A DNA stretch of 64,000 bases. Source: Buxus sempervirens (taxonomy: Eukaryota > Streptophyta > Magnoliopsida > Buxales > Buxaceae). Position 1 is the stretch's first letter; each line of letters opens with the position of its first letter. Shown piece after piece: positions 12,754-24,668 of this stretch. The stretch spans positions 37,926,901-37,990,900 of the forward strand of contig OX387183.1 in the NCBI GenBank assembly GCA_947561395.2. The letters are read 5' to 3'. The notes beneath the pieces were generated by a model, which did not search any database, was not told the DNA's origin, and was given only the letters and a program-made list of their open reading frames with translations. The position numbers and the translations under genes are program-made.

Positions 12754-13385
12754 AGGAATCATGCAAGGCAGAAGGCTTATTAAAACAAAAGTGTGTAACA
12801 TATCTCAATCATTGTAGAAGATTTTTCCTTTTTCTAGATCTTGAGAACAGTCCTTAATAGCAAAAACCTACAATGATTAGTGCAAGAAGCCTGTAATTGG
12901 CCTTTTACATTTAAAAAATAATAATTTTTTTAAAAAGGCAAACAAGTTTTTTAGTTTTCGAATGCGACAAGCCAACCACAAGCTTTGTATTTGTGGGGGA
13001 TGTTCTTCGAGATGTAGCCACAGGTATGGCTCTTGACTAGACTTTGATGTATTATGGTTTTTCCCAGTTTTTTCTTTTGCGAAATACGCGGTTTTCCATT
13101 CCTCATCTGTCCCATGTGTTCTTTTACCTTTATCTTTTTCATTTCAATCATATTCCTAATTATTCATTAAAAAAAAAAAAAGGAAGCTTGTTGTACTTGT
13201 TGTTGCACTGTTCTAGCTATAGAGGATGTGCACTTTCTTTTCCTTCTCCAACACTCCAACTGCCCCATCGATAGTTTAGGTTGCTTATCTGCTTCGCTTC
13301 CCCTCTACTAAACTCATTGTTACATGCATGAGAATGGTTGCCCTTTCTTTCGCGTCACCTAGAGGATTTTCCATGTCAAAGGTCA
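12114..13385. other. PRP16-like intron sequence with an AT microsatellite
   Basis: Intronic and AT-rich. It holds a long (AT)n run at about 12682-12752 and a poly-A tract near 13168. Sequence from about 13040 to the solo LTR may belong to the unknown gene fragment whose 3' end lies at 16131-16360. Confidence 0.6.
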
Positions 13386-13390
13386 GTCTG

Positions 13391-16130
13391 TGTGACGCCT
13401 CGGACCCGGACATGTTCATTAAAGGTATATGCCGGTTCCTTGACATCAGGTGAGGTCCCAAAACACTTAAAAACTAACCAAATAGTTATATTTTAATCCT
13501 AAAATTTTCGGAAAATCGGCTATATAACGCCTGTATTTACAAGAATGGGCTAAGCCCTCAAACCAACACCTGATAAACACAAACCATATATACAATATAC
13601 ATCATTCAAAAATAACTAAGCCATCTACATCTACAGATTTAAAGTAAAGTTTACTAAGGTCTTCACTTCTTCTCTCTTTCTTATTTACAATTTATACACA
13701 ATCCAAAAATAGACGACTACACAAAAATACTGCCCATCCCTATCCAGGATAATAATAATCCTCCGGGTTGTAGTCGTCATCCCGCTCGTTAGTTCTACCT
13801 ACCTCAGTTTGAGCTCGCTCTGCAGATTTATCTGAAAACAAAACCGGTAAAAACAAAACACGCTTGAGACTAACGTCTCAGTAAGCAGCATAATGCATGA
13901 GAAGAACATTTTATGCAGTTTTAACATTAAAGTAGCATGACAATGTAATATACAATCAAACTCTGGCAATTCATGCTAAACCCATATCAATATCATGTAA
14001 TGACAATACCTTGAATTCTGTGGACTCATAAAACCGATAAAATTATATTAATCCAAACCACAATCTCAGCAAAATCTCAAGTAACAACAATGTTTTAATT
14101 CTCTTGCCCAATTCGCCCCCTCACGACTTATAGGGAAGGATCTAGCTAGGATCGCTCTTCCCAAGCGGATCACTCAAGCATGAGACATGCATGAGCTGGC
14201 AAGTACAACCCAGTCCAACCATAGCAAGTTAGTGATCCTCTTTCAGACCATCGAGTTAGTGATCTCTATTAGACCATCGAGTTAGTGATCTCACTGAGAC
14301 CATCTAGTTGACTTTATGGGTTGCTGTGGCACTTTCCGAGGAGGATGCAAGTTCACAACCCCTGGCCCCTCATGAGCTAGGGTGAACTGCCATCCTCAAC
14401 CTCCCCAGTTACAAGAATCCAAGCTCCCAATGAAAACTAATAACAATAAATCATAGCACCGAAAAAGGGAAAAGTGAAAGGTGGTGGATGGCTATTCAAT
14501 GGTCTTCTACCGAATAAAAGGAAGGAAAAGATGCCAAGTTGTCTTTAATGACCAGTATTCCCAAAACATTCATGCCGATTATTTTACAATTAGATATATA
14601 TATATCTTACTCTATGGAATAACAGTTTAGGAACTAGGATTATACTTGGTTAGCATGTGCTGGTGTGAAGCATTTTTCCTTAAATCAAGGCCTTAGCTCA
14701 CTTGACTGCAAAATCTAAATATTAGGTTCAAGATTAAAAGGCTCACTTTTCTGGTTGTAAGGACTTGTTTCTGCATACATGCCAATTGCTGCAGTTCTGA
14801 TAAGCCTTGAAATTTCAGATGTGATATTCCCCTATGCTGCTAAACTTGGTATGTTTAAAGTACTTCTCCATTAACTCAAGATCCTTACACATTATTTGTT
14901 TCTTTACTTAAAAATTATTGTTTTTGAGTATTTCTACTAATCTTGTATTATCAGGTGTGTTTTCCTAATCTGGTATTATCAAGTGTGTTTTCCCATGGGT
15001 TTACCCTTTTCTGCTCATCCGGTAGCTTGTGCAGTTGCACTAGAAGCAGTGAAGATTTACAAGTATTCTACCAAGCTGTTTTTCTCTTAAACATGAAATG
15101 AGTGGTCAAAAATTGCTATTGCGGAATTAAACTATACTTCTTGGCTCTTTGGCTCATAAATATGCTCATGAATCATGAGACAACCCCAATATCTTACCTT
15201 GTTGATTTTGTGCTTTTTAAAATTTGAATAACTGAAAAACCTCAGGCTGTCAAGTATGGAAGCAAGGGTTCCAGTCTAACAACCATTTCAATCTAATACA
15301 TGCTTGGATCAAAACAGAATTTCAGCGAAACAGAAACACTACAAAAGTCCACATAACATAATCCCAACAGACATCGACAGAAACAGCACCCAACAGACAT
15401 TGACAGAAACAGAAATCCAACAGACATTGACAGAAACATAAATAACCACAACCAAACAGTAATCAAATGGAAATTTATCAAAACAGAATTCCATCGCAAG
15501 CTCAACGGTAGTCAAATGAGTAAACAGAAATCAGAAAAACCCAACGAAAATTGATGAAATCGAATAAACGTTGCTACTTACTGATTTTCGCCAAGATCCA
15601 CGCCCACTCTCTCTATTTTCCTCTTCCTCTTCCCTTTTCCTTCTTCTCCTGCTCGTTTTCTCTCTTCCTCCACTCGTTTTCCTTCTTCCACGATTTCTTC
15701 TCCTCTCTTCCCACAAACGACTAAGAGGAAACGATTGCTTCCTCTCTCTTATTCTTCTTCTTCTCCAACGATTTTTTTGATTTCCCCTTTCCACGATTTC
15801 CCTTCTCTTGCTTCCTTCTTCTAACCCCAACGAACCAAGCAACCCAAAAAAAAAACCCCCAAATGCCCAAAACTCGTCAATTGCCCTTTCTTTTTTGTTT
15901 TTTTTTTTTTGTTTTTACCATTTAACCCTTGACCCATTTGAACCATTTGAACCAATTGAATTAAACTAAACCAAACCTCATTGAACCACTAAACTAATCA
16001 AACCCTTTAAACCACTAAACTACATAAACCAATTCAAACCAAATTAATTAATTAAATTTTTTTTTCTATTTGTTCTTATTTAATAATTTTAAATCTTAAT
16101 TCCAATTTCTAAAAATTCTGTGGTTTTACA
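13391..16130 (-). mobile_element. Solo LTR, Ty3/Gypsy chromovirus type
   Basis: The sequence starts TGTGACGCCTCGG, ends GGTTTTACA and is flanked by the exact 5-bp direct repeat GTCTG (13386-13390 and 16131-16135). The TG...CA ends, 2.74-kb length and lack of internal coding or a second LTR indicate a solo LTR left by recombination. By comparison with the Tekay-type element in this window (sense end GGCGTTACA), its sense orientation is minus. It shares a block (ATATAACGCCTGTA, then GGGCTAAGCCCTCAAACCA, near 13520-13570) with the LTRs of that element, so the two are relatives. It sits in a PRP16-like intron and interrupts a fragment of another gene. It looks moderately old. Confidence 0.85.
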
Positions 16131-16361
16131 GTCTGATCAAGGATCTTCACCCTTCCACTAAGTTGAACATATTGCAGATGATGCAGGTGAATAACAACAA
16201 TTATGCCTTGTGTCTTGTTTGTATTAGAGTTATTGTTAACTGGCTTGCTGGTTTAAAACCTGTAGTGAGTCTGATAAGCCTCTGGTGAGATTCACCTATT
16301 CCAGAAGGAAGCGTGGCAAGAATGTTGATGTGCACAGGAGGACAATTGAAGACTTCGAGTG
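16131..16361 (+). pseudogene. 3' terminal exons of an unrecognised gene (fragment)
   Basis: Two exon-like pieces lie just right of the solo LTR. The first ends ...GATGATGCAG with a GTGAAT donor (about 16195). The second begins after TGTAG (about 16266) and reads SDKPLVRFTYSRRKRGKNVD followed by VHRRTIEDFE and a stop codon. The second piece has the basic composition and clean terminal stop of a real C-terminus. Its upstream part probably continues left of the solo LTR (about 13330-13385). I do not recognise the family. It lies in sense orientation within a PRP16-like intron, so it is probably a captured or duplicated fragment. Confidence 0.4.
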
Positions 16362-16370
16362 ATTGAAGAC

Positions 16371-17019
16371 CTTGGGGTTAATTAGTTAAACTTGGGAGGA
16401 GTATACTGTAATTTTCCATTGTGAAGGCTTATCTGTATTTAGATTTGGCAAGTTAAGTAGAGGAAGCACTTGGAGGGAAGGATTCGAACAGCAAGAACTT
16501 GAGTCAATAGGAGAGGGGTGATGTCTCAAAAATCACCAGCATAGTTGTAAAGTTTTCTTTTCTCTTCAAAGTCAATTGAAGATGTTCTCTTCCTTCAAAT
16601 ACTTGTAAAACTTTCCAATTCAATAAATACAATTCATCCTCAAACACTGATTCACATTGCAATCGAGCGATCAGCACTGTCGATCAGTATTGGTAATCAA
16701 CGACTATTGTAGAACTCTATCAAAGTCCCCCTATCTTTTATCCCTATCAAAACAGAAATTAAACCCAAAAAAAAATTTGCATTGCTAGCTTTATCATATT
16801 ATCTTTATAATCATAGGACTCACTCCGTTACTCGTAGTGTCTATATAATCATGGTACTTATTCCACCATCCCATCCAAGAGTTGAGATGCAATAATTCTG
16901 GGCTTCCCTGCTCTGAGTGGCAAGCTGTATGCACTAGCAGGACCACTTATTCTGCAAGTCTTTGAAACTAGTCAATGGAATCTCATTTATTGGATTAACA
17001 TTGACTCATGTTAGATCAT
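16371..17019. other. Intronic sequence, nothing firmly assigned
   Basis: It contains an AATAAATACAATTC polyadenylation-like stretch near 16620. The block 16480-16760 has the feel of an LTR or transcript end, but I found no terminal repeats. Confidence 0.35.
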
Positions 17020-17420
17020 TGTTGTCATCATCATAAGCTAGTTCCCACCAAAGTGGGGCCAGCGACATGAATCTTGTCTCTCCATCCCGTTCTATCAAAA
17101 ATCATAATCTTCAATTAATTTACGTTTTTTTAAGTCTTGTTTTATGAGCTCCATCCATGTCTTCTTAGGTCTTCCTCTTGATCTCTTAGGCCCTTCAATT
17201 TGCATTCTCTCACACCTTCTTACGGGTGCATCTCTTGGTCTCTGCTTTACATGTCTAAACCACTTTAACATGCTCTACTCCATTTTATCCCTAATGCATG
17301 CTACACGTAACCACTTTTGAAGATTTTGTTTTCTTACTTTGTGCTTCTTAGTTTTGCCACAAGTCCATCTTAGCATCCGTATCTTGGTAACACTTGATTC
17401 ATGTTAGATAGGTACATTAT
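17020..17420 (-). mobile_element. RTE-type LINE, 5'-truncated 3' end
   Basis: On the minus strand this encodes the characteristic C-terminal tail of plant RTE-clade ORF2 proteins: a W-F/H-V core (MKWFRHVKQRPRDAPVRRCE), then GPKRSRGRPKKTWMELIKQD, then a W-x-x-x-I-H-V-A-x-P-T motif. The 3' end (left side, about 17015-17030) runs into a TCATCATCAT-like simple repeat, the usual RTE tail. Only the last roughly 130 codons remain and they contain stops, so it is a dead 5'-truncated copy. Confidence 0.75.
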
Positions 17421-17499
17421 TTATAGAGAATCTGGCCTGCAGTAAAAATCTTATCAACAAAGCTTTTGGGCACCTATCTAGTAAACCTGTTATTATTAA

Positions 17500-18451
17500 G
17501 AATTTAAGATACAAGTTTACAATTGATACCAATAGGGAGATATGTCCTAACGGTTGTGGCTAAGGTTGATGGTTGTGATTGTAACTTGTTGACATGGTCA
17601 GACTGGGCCAGATAATGTGTTCCTCTCTTTGTGAACCAGTTCATGCTCAAGTCCAGGTAATTTAACCGATTGAGCTGGCTCAATGGCTGGTCCATGCAAA
17701 ATTTAGATGGATGAATAGACCATGGGAGAGAAGATGGTGAAAAGAGGCTTTAGAGATTATTGTGCTTGAGATCAAGCTGAGTTAAAGTCTTCAAAAAAGA
17801 AAGGAGGAACCATACCAGAGAGATGATTTGTGATGGTAAGGAAGGAAGAATTGTGATTGATCGAGGAATTGAGCTGCTAAGTTGGTTGTAGCTAAGATCG
17901 AGGGTTTTAAGGGTTCTGAGCTCAGAGAGAGTGACAGGGATGTCTCCAGAGAAAAATTCTCTCCAATGGCAAGAAATCGGAGGTTCTTCAACTGTGATAA
18001 AAGTTGCGGCAGAGAACTGATGATTCTACTTGGTACAGTGGTGAGTTCCACGAGAGCAAACAGTTTGCGGTTGCAGGATCAAGACATCCAACGAGGCTTG
18101 GAGAACCAGATCAGGTTACTGAAGTTTAAAGCAGTTACCTTCTTTGCATAGCAATGGACACCATTGAAGTTGCAGGGGTTGCCTATGAGAGAGATAATTT
18201 TTGTTGCAGAGGGAAAGGGAGAAAGGCCACATCGTTGTAGACTTGTAGTTGGAAGAGTATCTCTGGGTGAACAGATGGTATCTGTTGGAAAACGATCTCC
18301 AATCAGAGCTTGGGCCACATAGCTGTATACACCAGTAAAGTTTTAGGGTTGACAGAGAAAAAGGCAGAGAGTAGCAGTTGCAGAGAGAATATGTGATTCT
18401 ATATAACAGTAAGAGGATTTTCAGTAATTTTATTAAGAAGCAGGTCGACAA
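17500..18451 (-). pseudogene. Leucine-rich-repeat protein pseudogene (single-exon, minus strand)
   Basis: The minus strand holds scattered pieces of a secreted or cell-surface LRR protein. From N to C they are: a hydrophobic leader (about 18360-18451, LLKILLLLYRITYSLCNCYS); a pre-LRR cap with PCNFNGVHC (about 18155-18185); LRR units with LLSQLKNLRFLAIGENF (about 17930-18010); and LSQLNRLNYLDLSMNWFT (about 17630-17695). The pieces fall in different frames, and several LRR units are lost or scrambled. The order and the lack of introns fit one decayed copy of a small LRR-family gene, with no kinase domain seen. It lies antisense within a PRP16-like intron. Confidence 0.7.
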
Positions 18452-20218
18452 CAGTTATGAGGTCAAAAGAAACAGCTTTAACGTGTTAGAGAGTGAATCC
18501 TGTGTAATTTTCTGGATATTGAAGGTGCATATATTCGATGCACCCATGGATCAGGTCAAAGAAATGCAGGATGCTATTAACGTTCTATCATGGATGGAAA
18601 ATATAATTTTACAAAAAACCAAAGGGTATTTCTGTAATCTTTTGAAGTAGGCATATCAGAAAGCAGGCAGGTGTATTTGCTTTTTTTCGTATAGGTTGTA
18701 TGGATTTGCATTGAAAACTTATACACTTCCTGCACTTTCATATTTGTATGGTGTGACATTATATAGGTAACATGCTTTAGCATGAGTCATGAGGCAAACT
18801 AGTTATCTACAAATGTTTTTCTTTTTGTTTTTGTTTTTTCTGTTTTGAGTTTTGGGTGTAGGACGGAGGACGGGAGGGAGAGAGAGGGGGTGGTTGGAGG
18901 TTTTTGGGGTGGTTGGTAATGTTATTCCTTTATGCACGAAGGTGTAAGGCATATAATTGCTGAATGGTTGGTCAAAGTCTGACATGTTAATCTAAGCTTT
19001 TAGAAATTTAAATAAGTTAGTTGCTAAGCAGGTTGACCCATATAACCAAGCAGATTCCACCTCTTTAGTAGATAACTGTCAGTCACAAAGAGATAAAGTT
19101 CTTGCTTGAGATGATTTCTGTTGATTAGATAATGGCAAGTGTTATCATTGAGAAGACTATCTATAGTTTCAAAATAATCCTACTTCAGCTCATGATGAAG
19201 GATCTTGAGTCTACAAGGGAATAGTCTCTTCTCTTGGAATAGAAAATAATATTTCTATGAAGAACTTCTTTGGTATAGAGTGAGATTGGAGATTGAAATT
19301 GAGAAGTCACATATTAGGAGTAAAGATTATCTACGTAGAATACTAGATATTATGAGAAAATATCTCATGAATCTTCAACCAGATTCAAAGAGTCTCTAGT
19401 TGTGTCCATTCCATTTCCATGCCTCTTTTTTAATAAACAATTTTTAACCATTGCCTGTTTGTCAGACCTTAATAAGTCACCTTTCTCTTGGTTCAATCAA
19501 GTAACAGCGAAAAAAAAAAGCTGTGTTATTGTGATTTAGGCTTATAGTTGATCTATCTTTATTCCACTTAGATTATAGCTTGCATACATGTCGTCCTTCT
19601 CTTGCCATGTGTACCAAAGGCTTTAAAAGACACCCACAAAGTTTAACGTGGTCACATATATAGTTTATTTTAGTTAAATCTGATTCAGAAAAACTTCAAT
19701 TTCATTGCCAATCCCTCCATTATAGGAATTATCTGCTAAGTAGGCTAAGTTTTTCTCAGCATTGATGCTTCTTTTTAAGAGAAGAGAAGTTCTTTATTTC
19801 ACGGGTCTTTTATACTTTATTTTCTCCGATAATTGACAAAAGGTGTGGATGCGAATCACTTCAACTGACTGGAGGATGAAACAAAAAAAAATCTAACACC
19901 TATTTTACAGTTCACACATGCTATGTGACATGAAATCTTCTCCCACAATATATTTATCTGGATGACGTCTCAACTTTCTTATCTGTAGATATCCACATTA
20001 TCATTTATATCATTATCTAAAATACATAAGAACTTTTTATGATATATGTTTTGTCACTTCTTTCCCAACTAGTTGGGTAATTTATTTTGATGTTGATGTT
20101 GTTGCTGCTGTTGCATTGTTTTTTATCAATTGTTTCTGTTTGAATGTCTGATGTGTTAATATGTTTCCACTTACATTCTCTGCTCTCCTTATATAGATTA
20201 TCTGTCTTTGTATTGCAG
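18452..20218. other. PRP16-like intron sequence, no gene seen
   Basis: AT-rich, with a poly-A/T tract at 18820-18840, a G-rich GGACGGAGGACGGGAGGG stretch near 18862 and no convincing exon. It ends in the polypyrimidine tract and TTGCAG acceptor of the exon at 20219. Confidence 0.6.
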
Positions 20219-22968
20219 GTTCGAAAGGATGGAACTCGGATGTCATTTTCTCAGAGCAAAAAGTTATCGCGGCTGACAGCTGATAATGCCCTGTGGGAAG
20301 ATCGACAACTTTTGAGATCTGGAACTGTTAGAGGTACTGAGGTGCAAACGGAATATGAGGATGAGGAGGAGCAGAAAGTTGTGCATCTTGTTCATGCATG
20401 GTAAGTGAAGTTTATATTTGGTCTAATCAAATCATCAAAGACAAGGCATTATCATTAATAATAAATTTTTCCATTGTGGTTGCTGTTAGCAGTGTCATTC
20501 TAATACAACAATTTTTTGATTGCATTGATGATTTAGATATTTTCTTTCAGTGAACTTGTCTTATGTTGAGCAAATAGCCTTCCCCATTATTATGTTTGCT
20601 GATGATAATATTCACTAGGCCTTTACCTCTTAAGGTATGGCAATCGGAAGAAAGTGTATGGCCAAAGGGGAAATTTGACAATTTTTAACTTGGAATTGCA
20701 AGCAATGGTACGGGCTTCTGATGTTAATTATAAAACGTGGGATAAGTTTGAAGTGGAATAATGGCTAAGAGAAAAAATAACATTGGCACATAAATAAGAA
20801 TATTCATAACATTATACCGTGGGACAAGTGGTAATATACTTCATATGCTTAAGAGATTTTGTTCTCCCCATTGATGAATATATCAGAATGAAAACTGGTT
20901 GTTTGATGTAATTGATTTGAAAGATTAATTTTATAATCCTTTTTGTTTTTTTGTTTTTTGTTTTGGTTGCTATTGTGGTATTTTATTTTTAATGGAGCGT
21001 GAATTTTCTTCCTGAGAAGTTTGTTTTCTGAGAGCTCAACAGATTTTTACAGAGCATTTGTAACATGTAATCCTTAAGCTAGAGTTTACATCTTTTCTTG
21101 TCACAGATACAAAACCTCGTTTCCAGGATGGGAGGGTTGTCTTTACAGTTTACAAAGCAAGCAGAGCTTATAATGCCTTTGAAAGATCCTACATCAGATA
21201 TGGCAATAATATCAACTAAAGGATCTGCACTAGTTAGGGAAATTCATGAAAAACAGAGTATGAATAAGTCACAGCAATGGTTTTGGGAGCTGGCAGGATC
21301 TAAGCTTGGAGACATCCTTGGTGTTGAAAAGACAGCTGAACAGGTAGTAATATAATAATGGCTGGAAACTTGTGAATACTAGTCTGTGGTGGATTAATCT
21401 AAAGTTTAATTTTGAACTCGTATGCTAGATCGAAGCAGATACAGCTGCAATAGGTGAAGAGGGTGAGATCAACTTCAAGGAGGGTGCGAAATTTGCACGA
21501 CACATGAAGAGGGATGAAACAGTTAGTGATTTTGCAAAATCAAAAACAATTGCACAGCAGCGAAAATAGCTTCCAATATATTCTGTACGCGATGAGTTGT
21601 TGCAGGTTAATATTTAACCTTTTTGTTTTTTTTTATTGGTAAATAAGATATTATATATATGTAGATAAAGAGAAGCATGACTCATAAGTACACAAGCCCT
21701 GTACCTATGATACATGTTTAGGATCTAAGACACATAACAGAGGGACTGTTTTACTATCAGATGTTTAACCTATGATTCATAAGGTTAATATTTAACCTTT
21801 TGAAATTCAACTATCAGATGTCTAAACTAGACTGAATATAAAGTGCATGTTTTAGTTTTTCTCACTGTGTTTGTTCGTGGACTAAAAAGATCCATTTAAA
21901 TGATTCCATTGGACGGGAGGACACCCCTCTCTCTCTCTCTCTTTCCCTCATCTTGTTCATCCTTATTTGCACATTTAGAAGCAAATAAAGTGGACACATT
22001 TTTATGTGTCATTTGTTTGTCCAATGCGTGAAGACACATTATATCAGCACTGGTATGGATTTCTGATCTTTTGTAAGGAGAGGTGTCCTATGTATCATGG
22101 TCCTTGTGCAAGAAAAATGTGTAGAGGATAAAATTTCTGCTTTAATAATTGGTTCTGATGAAGCTATGTGCAAACCCAATCAAGTCTTCCCTTTTCCCTA
22201 TGACTTAAAAATACATAAGATCATTCTGGAGGGTATTCGGTGATGCTTAAAAAATTTTCATGGAATTTATATCATATGTCTGTTAATTTTTTTTTGTTGA
22301 TAAAACTAGCATTTGACTTGATTTCTGCATCATCATCGTCGTCATTAAACCAATTGTAACATGATGGAGAGATCCAAGCCCTTCAGTGATGCTTAAAAAT
22401 TTTTCATGGTATTTATATCCTATGTCTGTTACTTTTTTTTATTGATAAAGCTAGCATTTGACTTGATTTCTGCATCATCGTCATCATTAAACCAATTATA
22501 ACATGATGGAGACATCCAAGCCCTTCAATCTTAACGTCCTGTCAATTTATATTGTCCCATGAACCAATTGAACACTTGATCGTCTAATTATGTTCATAAT
22601 GAATCAGGTAATTCGTGAAAATCAGGTAATTATCGTCATCGGAGAGACTGGTTCAGGAAAAACAACTCAACTCACACAGGTTCACTAAATTCTGCAATAT
22701 TAATCAGTCATTACCGATTATTTCATTCTTCTAAAGCTTTAGAAAAGGCTGACTAGATCTATTTTTTTCTCATCCATCGCAATTTTTGACAGTATCTGCA
22801 TGAAGATGGATATACTACAGGTGGCATTGTTGGTTGCACCCAACCAAGGCATGTGGCAGCAATGAGTGTAGCTAAAAGAGTTAGCGAAGAATGGAAACAG
22901 AGCTAGGTGATAAAGTGGGTTATGCAATTTGGTTTGAGTATATGACTGGGCCAAGCACAATAATAAAG
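20219..22968 (+). pseudogene. PRP16: PRP16-like pseudogene: central exons with Walker A (motifs I and Ia)
   Basis: Exons 6-10 cover VRKDGTRMSFSQSKKLSRLT, MPLKDPTSDMAIISTKGSAL, ELAGSKLGDILGVEKTAEQ, PIYSVRDELLQ, and the P-loop GETGSGKTTQLTQ (about 22640-22679, intact). Damage is clear. A CATG duplication at the end of exon 6 (20393-20400) and a 7-bp duplication in exon 7 (near 21147) shift the frame. A TAG replaces the Tyr codon of QRQYLP in exon 8 (about 21568). One base is missing near 22892, in VSEEMET. Motif Ia PRRVAAM has become PRHVAAM. The last exon ends in GPSTIIK with a GTAAGA donor, immediately before the 30-kb intron. Confidence 0.93.
21606..22607. repeat. Intron with a ~140-bp tandem duplication
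   Basis: Within this intron the segment starting GATGCTTAAAAAATTTTCATGG (22241-22380) is repeated directly downstream (about 22388-22528) with small differences. Both copies contain CTAGCATTTGACTTGATTTC and CATTAAACCAATT. A T-run followed by ATTGGTAAATAAGATATTAT (about 21628-21660) resembles a retroposon tail, but I cannot classify it. Confidence 0.7.
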
Positions 22969-23344
22969 GTAAGAGTTGACTATTTGCTGGCGTCATTTGG
23001 TCATGCCTGTGTGTTTAGATTGAAATTTTATATTTTACTTGTGAATTGAAATTGTTAGACATCCATGGCATGATTTTTATATAGTGGCGTCAAAATCTTG
23101 ACCTGCCCATTGTTTGGGCGGGTCAAGATTTATGTTTTCAATCAGCTGTGCATGTTTGGTATTCGGTAATGGGTTTTCCATCCTGCTGATAAACAGATAG
23201 GTTCTGACCTTGGGCTCAAACCCTCCAACTTATTGGGTTGTGAAACCTGATAAACGTGTACATATATGGTATTATATTTTAAAACAACTAATAGGAGTTC
23301 CAAGTATCAGCAGTTAAAAGGATTAGTTGGGTGGTTTTGGGATT
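22969..23344. other. Start of the expanded PRP16-like intron
   Basis: Unremarkable intron sequence between the exon-10 donor and the outermost inserted transposon. A direct word GGGCGGGTCAAGATTT with an inverted CTTGACCTGCCC sits near 23095-23130, giving a small hairpin. Confidence 0.5.
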
Positions 23345-24387
23345 CATGGTTTACAAGACTGGTCGGTACCGATCTGTACCGGGATCGGATGGTCCCGGTT
23401 TGGTATTCCAGTCCGGGACCATCCCAAGTCTTGAACGGTTTAAACTCGGGCGGTCCCGAGTTGGACCGCCCGAGTTAAAAAGATATCGGGCAGTCTCGTT
23501 TAAACTTGGGCGGTCAAACTCGGGATCGCCCGAGTTGAAGAGAAAACTTGCAGGCTTAGCCTACAAAGTCAGATGACCTTGCAGGCTAAGCCTGCAGGAG
23601 TCAAATCATTCCAACCTTTCAAGTCGACTAAGTTATAATATAAAAAAAAAGAGGAGAGAGAGAGGGGGAGGGGGAGGAGACCGGCTTTCTCAGCGCCTTC
23701 TTCTCTAATGAGTTCTTGTCTTCTTCGTCTCAGGTGAGGTGAGCATGAGAGAGAGAGGGAAGGAGGACGGAGATGGACTTACTCATTACTGCCTCAAATG
23801 CGATTTTGCCAGCAAGATTTGATAACGACAATCCTTTTTATAAGTGTGGGATATGCAAGGTTTTGAATTTCGGTGCACCTGGGCGTGCCGCCCAGGGTAC
23901 CGAACGCCATTTCGTGGGCACGCCGGCAAAATGCCGTCGATTCGCCGGAAAACCGATTTTCCTGTGGTTTCCGGCGAATCGAACGAAATATCGTCGGCAC
24001 GCCACCGGTGTGCCGACGAAATTTCGACAGAAACATTTCTGTGTGCTTTTTTTTCAAAAAAAATGCTAAATTTACAACAACTCAACAAGCATAAGTTATA
24101 TACTTCAAAATTGCTCTTAAATTACCACAAGCATCAATAATATATCTCAAAAATCATGAAAACACAATGTGGCATGTAAATATAATGATCGAGCCTATCG
24201 GGGTGATGCTGTGTGCGCTGTGTTTAAACTTTAAATAAAAAATAACAAAAAGGATCCAAATTTTAAATTAAACTAAAACAACAATATATAAAGTAAAAAA
24301 CATATAATCATACCGTCAAATCAGACATGAAATGAACGACGTGGCTCAAACCTTGATCTCTCGCCAATAAAATGACAGTAGTGCTTC

Positions 24388-24663
24388 TATCCCATCCGAA
24401 ATCTATATTCTCTCTGAAATGTACGGACGTGTTGCTCATACTCCTCCTGTGTCATGTGAGCCATGATACCAACTGGAGGGAAATCATCATAATAGTAGCA
24501 TATCTCTTGCTCTGGTGGTAACGGAGGAGACGGCGCAGGTAACCGGGATGCTCGTATGGAGGGGCTATTGTTGCAGCTCCAATACCAATAGGTACAACAG
24601 GCATAAGATAATAGCCGTACGGATATGGATTCACTAGAAAGATCCCAAATGGATTAGATGTCT
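24388..24663 (-). pseudogene. hAT B transposase: C-terminal tail, part 2, with stop codon
   Basis: Beyond the Ty3/Gypsy insertion the minus strand resumes with QTSNPFGIFLVNPYPYGYY and continues Pro/Tyr-rich. It ends MAHMTQEEYEQHVRTFQREY and RFRMG before a TAG at 24388-24390. The two halves of this tail lie in different frames around 24530. The coding end is about 540 bp from the element terminus at 23854, leaving a normal 3' UTR plus TIR. Confidence 0.7.
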
Positions 24664-24668
24664 GTATG

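Noticed and set aside
16480-16760. A Copia-type LTR end
   Set aside because: A polyadenylation-like block is present, but no TG...CA borders, TSD or adjoining primer site.
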